From contig JAMFSI010000121.1 of assembly GCA_026225215.1 (NCBI GenBank), positions 1 through 41,776 of the forward strand: a DNA stretch of 41,776 bases, given 5' to 3'. The translations under genes and the position numbers were made by a program. Shown one piece after another: positions 40,741-41,776 of this stretch. Numbering within the stretch: position 1 is the first letter of the stretch; each line of letters begins with the position of its first letter. The DNA comes from Sphingomonas palustris (lineage in GTDB: Bacteria > Pseudomonadota > Alphaproteobacteria > Sphingomonadales > Sphingomonadaceae). Under the pieces are notes generated by a model that saw only the letters and a list, made by a program, of their open reading frames with translations, searched no databases and was not told where the DNA came from.

Positions 40741-41776
40741 TCAGTTGCCGCCAACGGCCTGTGTGGCAACGGCTTTGATCGCCACCGGATTGCGGGTGAC
40801 CCCAACCTCCGCGCGCATCGCCGACTCGAGTTCCTCGGCATATTCACTGCCGGTGAGATGGCCGAGTTCGGTAGCGGCGCTGGCCAGCAGCGGATCGTTC
40901 GCGGCAATCGTGCCGGGCTCGACGGTCTTCAACTGGACCACGAACCAGCCGAGATTATTCGGCGCCGGCAACAGCTTGATCGTGCCCGGCGCCATCGCGA
41001 ACAGCAGCTTCACCGGCGGGGGCACTTTTTCCCCCATGGCAGCGAGCTGCTCGCGGCCCATCGACACCGGCGATGGCGCCGCCAGCTTGACGCCCAGGCC
41101 CTGGATTGCGGCAGTGAAATCAGTGCCCTTGCGTACCTGCGCCAGCAGTTTTTGCGCAGCAGCGCGGGCGCCGGCCGAGCCCTGCTCCGCCGCCATCGCG
41201 GCGACAAGCTGGGGCTTGATTTCGGTCAAAGGCGCGGCCGCAGCCGGAATGATTTGGTCGACATCATACATCACATAAGTCTGTCCAGTCGCGACCTCGG
41301 CCAGCTGCGGCTGATGTTCGTGATCCATCGAAAAGGCGGTATGCGTCAGCGCGGCTACTTCCTTGGGCAGCGCGGCGGTGGGTTGGCCATAGACATGGCC
41401 ATCGGCGGTGAGCGGCGGGGTCGATTGCAGCGAAATGCCCAAATCCTTGGCAGCATCGGTCAGCGCGTAGCCCTGGCCCAGCCGGTCATCGAGCTTGGAG
41501 GTGATATCGGCCAGCGCAGCATGGCGCTTGTCGGCGGCAAGCTTGGTTGCGATCTCGCTCTTCACTTGCGCCAGCGAGCGCGCCGGCTTGTCCTCGACGC
41601 TATCAATTCGCAGCAGATGCCAGCCGAGCGGGCCCTTGACCGGGCCAACCAACGCCCCGCGATGGCCGGCAAAAGCAGCAGTGGCGACATCGGCGGAACT
41701 TTGGTCGCTCAGCGCCGCTTGCGTGACGGAACCCAGCGACGCCGCGCTCAGGCCCTTGCTCGTGGCGGCGGCCTCC
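40741..41776 (-). CDS. PpiD/SurA-type peptidyl-prolyl isomerase, C-terminal part (partial)
   Basis: The frame is open to the window edge at 41776; about 345 residues are visible. Near the edge the parvulin domain ends (AAFAGHRGALVGPVKGPLGW, then HLLRIDSVEDKPARSLAQVK), matching PpiC/PpiD. A second, more divergent parvulin-like part follows (GQTYVMYDVDQIIPAAAAPL) and a C-terminal WFVVQLKTVEPG. It is a periplasmic foldase anchored by an N-terminal helix that lies outside the window. The ppiD-trpE linkage is normal for sphingomonads. Confidence 0.9.
   Translation of the reverse strand, partial: EAAATSKGLSAASLGSVTQAALSDQSSADVATAAFAGHRGALVGPVKGPLGWHLLRIDSVEDKPARSLAQVKSEIATKLAADKRHAALADITSKLDDRLGQGYALTDAAKDLGISLQSTPPLTADGHVYGQPTAALPKEVAALTHTAFSMDHEHQPQLAEVATGQTYVMYDVDQIIPAAAAPLTEIKPQLVAAMAAEQGSAGARAAAQKLLAQVRKGTDFTAAIQGLGVKLAAPSPVSMGREQLAAMGEKVPPPVKLLFAMAPGTIKLLPAPNNLGWFVVQLKTVEPGTIAANDPLLASAATELGHLTGSEYAEELESAMRAEVGVTRNPVAIKAVATQAVGGN

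Overview
The window is high-GC DNA with dense, compact genes. Gene content and order (ppiD-trpE-trpG-trpD, tpiA-secG-pyrG, recO-leuB, ubiK, apaG, metZ), the protein sequences, and catabolic genes mixed with housekeeping genes point to an alphaproteobacterium of the order Sphingomonadales. This rests on recognising families and gene order; no database search was possible.

Layout. 1-687: end of a short-chain dehydrogenase gene and a TetR regulator, then a composite palindromic repeat. 822-10861: mostly core genes. These are a GcvA-like LysR regulator, apaG, metZ (its stop codon lies in a 21-bp tandem repeat), a PMT-type mannosyltransferase paired with a DPM1-GtrA fusion, a small His-rich exported protein, leuB, recO, ubiK, tspO, tlyA and a lipoprotein. 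10862-13150: a small transcription unit with an 18-codon ORF behind a near-complete anti-Shine-Dalgarno complement, then ilvE and a LysE exporter. 13185-15964: an unknown protein, a YghU-type glutathione transferase and an HSL-type esterase. 16064-19119: tRNA-Gln, a PHO-box-like site, a Pho84/PHS-like MFS permease and a PstS-like binding protein, closed by a decayed tRNA. 19172-20668: a second MFS transporter and tRNA-Arg.

20790-29598 is an accessory catabolic region. On the minus strand lie an AraC regulator, a TauD-type dioxygenase, two tandem MaoC/FAS1-like dehydratases and a DUF1214-like protein. On the plus strand lie an SDR, a frameshifted CaiB/BaiF CoA-transferase remnant, a sulfotransferase and a truncated IclR regulator. 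The two remnants suggest a pathway cluster that has been rearranged and partly lost. 29576-34308: corA, a metallo-beta-lactamase-fold hydrolase, a grxC/nitrilase-like/DUF1178 operon and an hsp20 gene behind a ROSE-like RNA thermometer. 34309-41776: pyrG, secG, tpiA, trpD, trpG, trpE and a PpiD-type isomerase, all on the minus strand. A triple hairpin with a perfect 36-bp stem sits between tpiA and secG.

The strongest candidate for an undescribed system is the PHO-box/PHS-permease/PstS unit next to tRNA-Gln. It pairs a periplasmic phosphate-binding protein with a single-polypeptide secondary transporter and has no PstCAB genes beside it. Other strong non-coding signals are the small ORF with an extended Shine-Dalgarno sequence, the 36-bp palindrome, a two-copy dispersed palindromic element and the thermometer.
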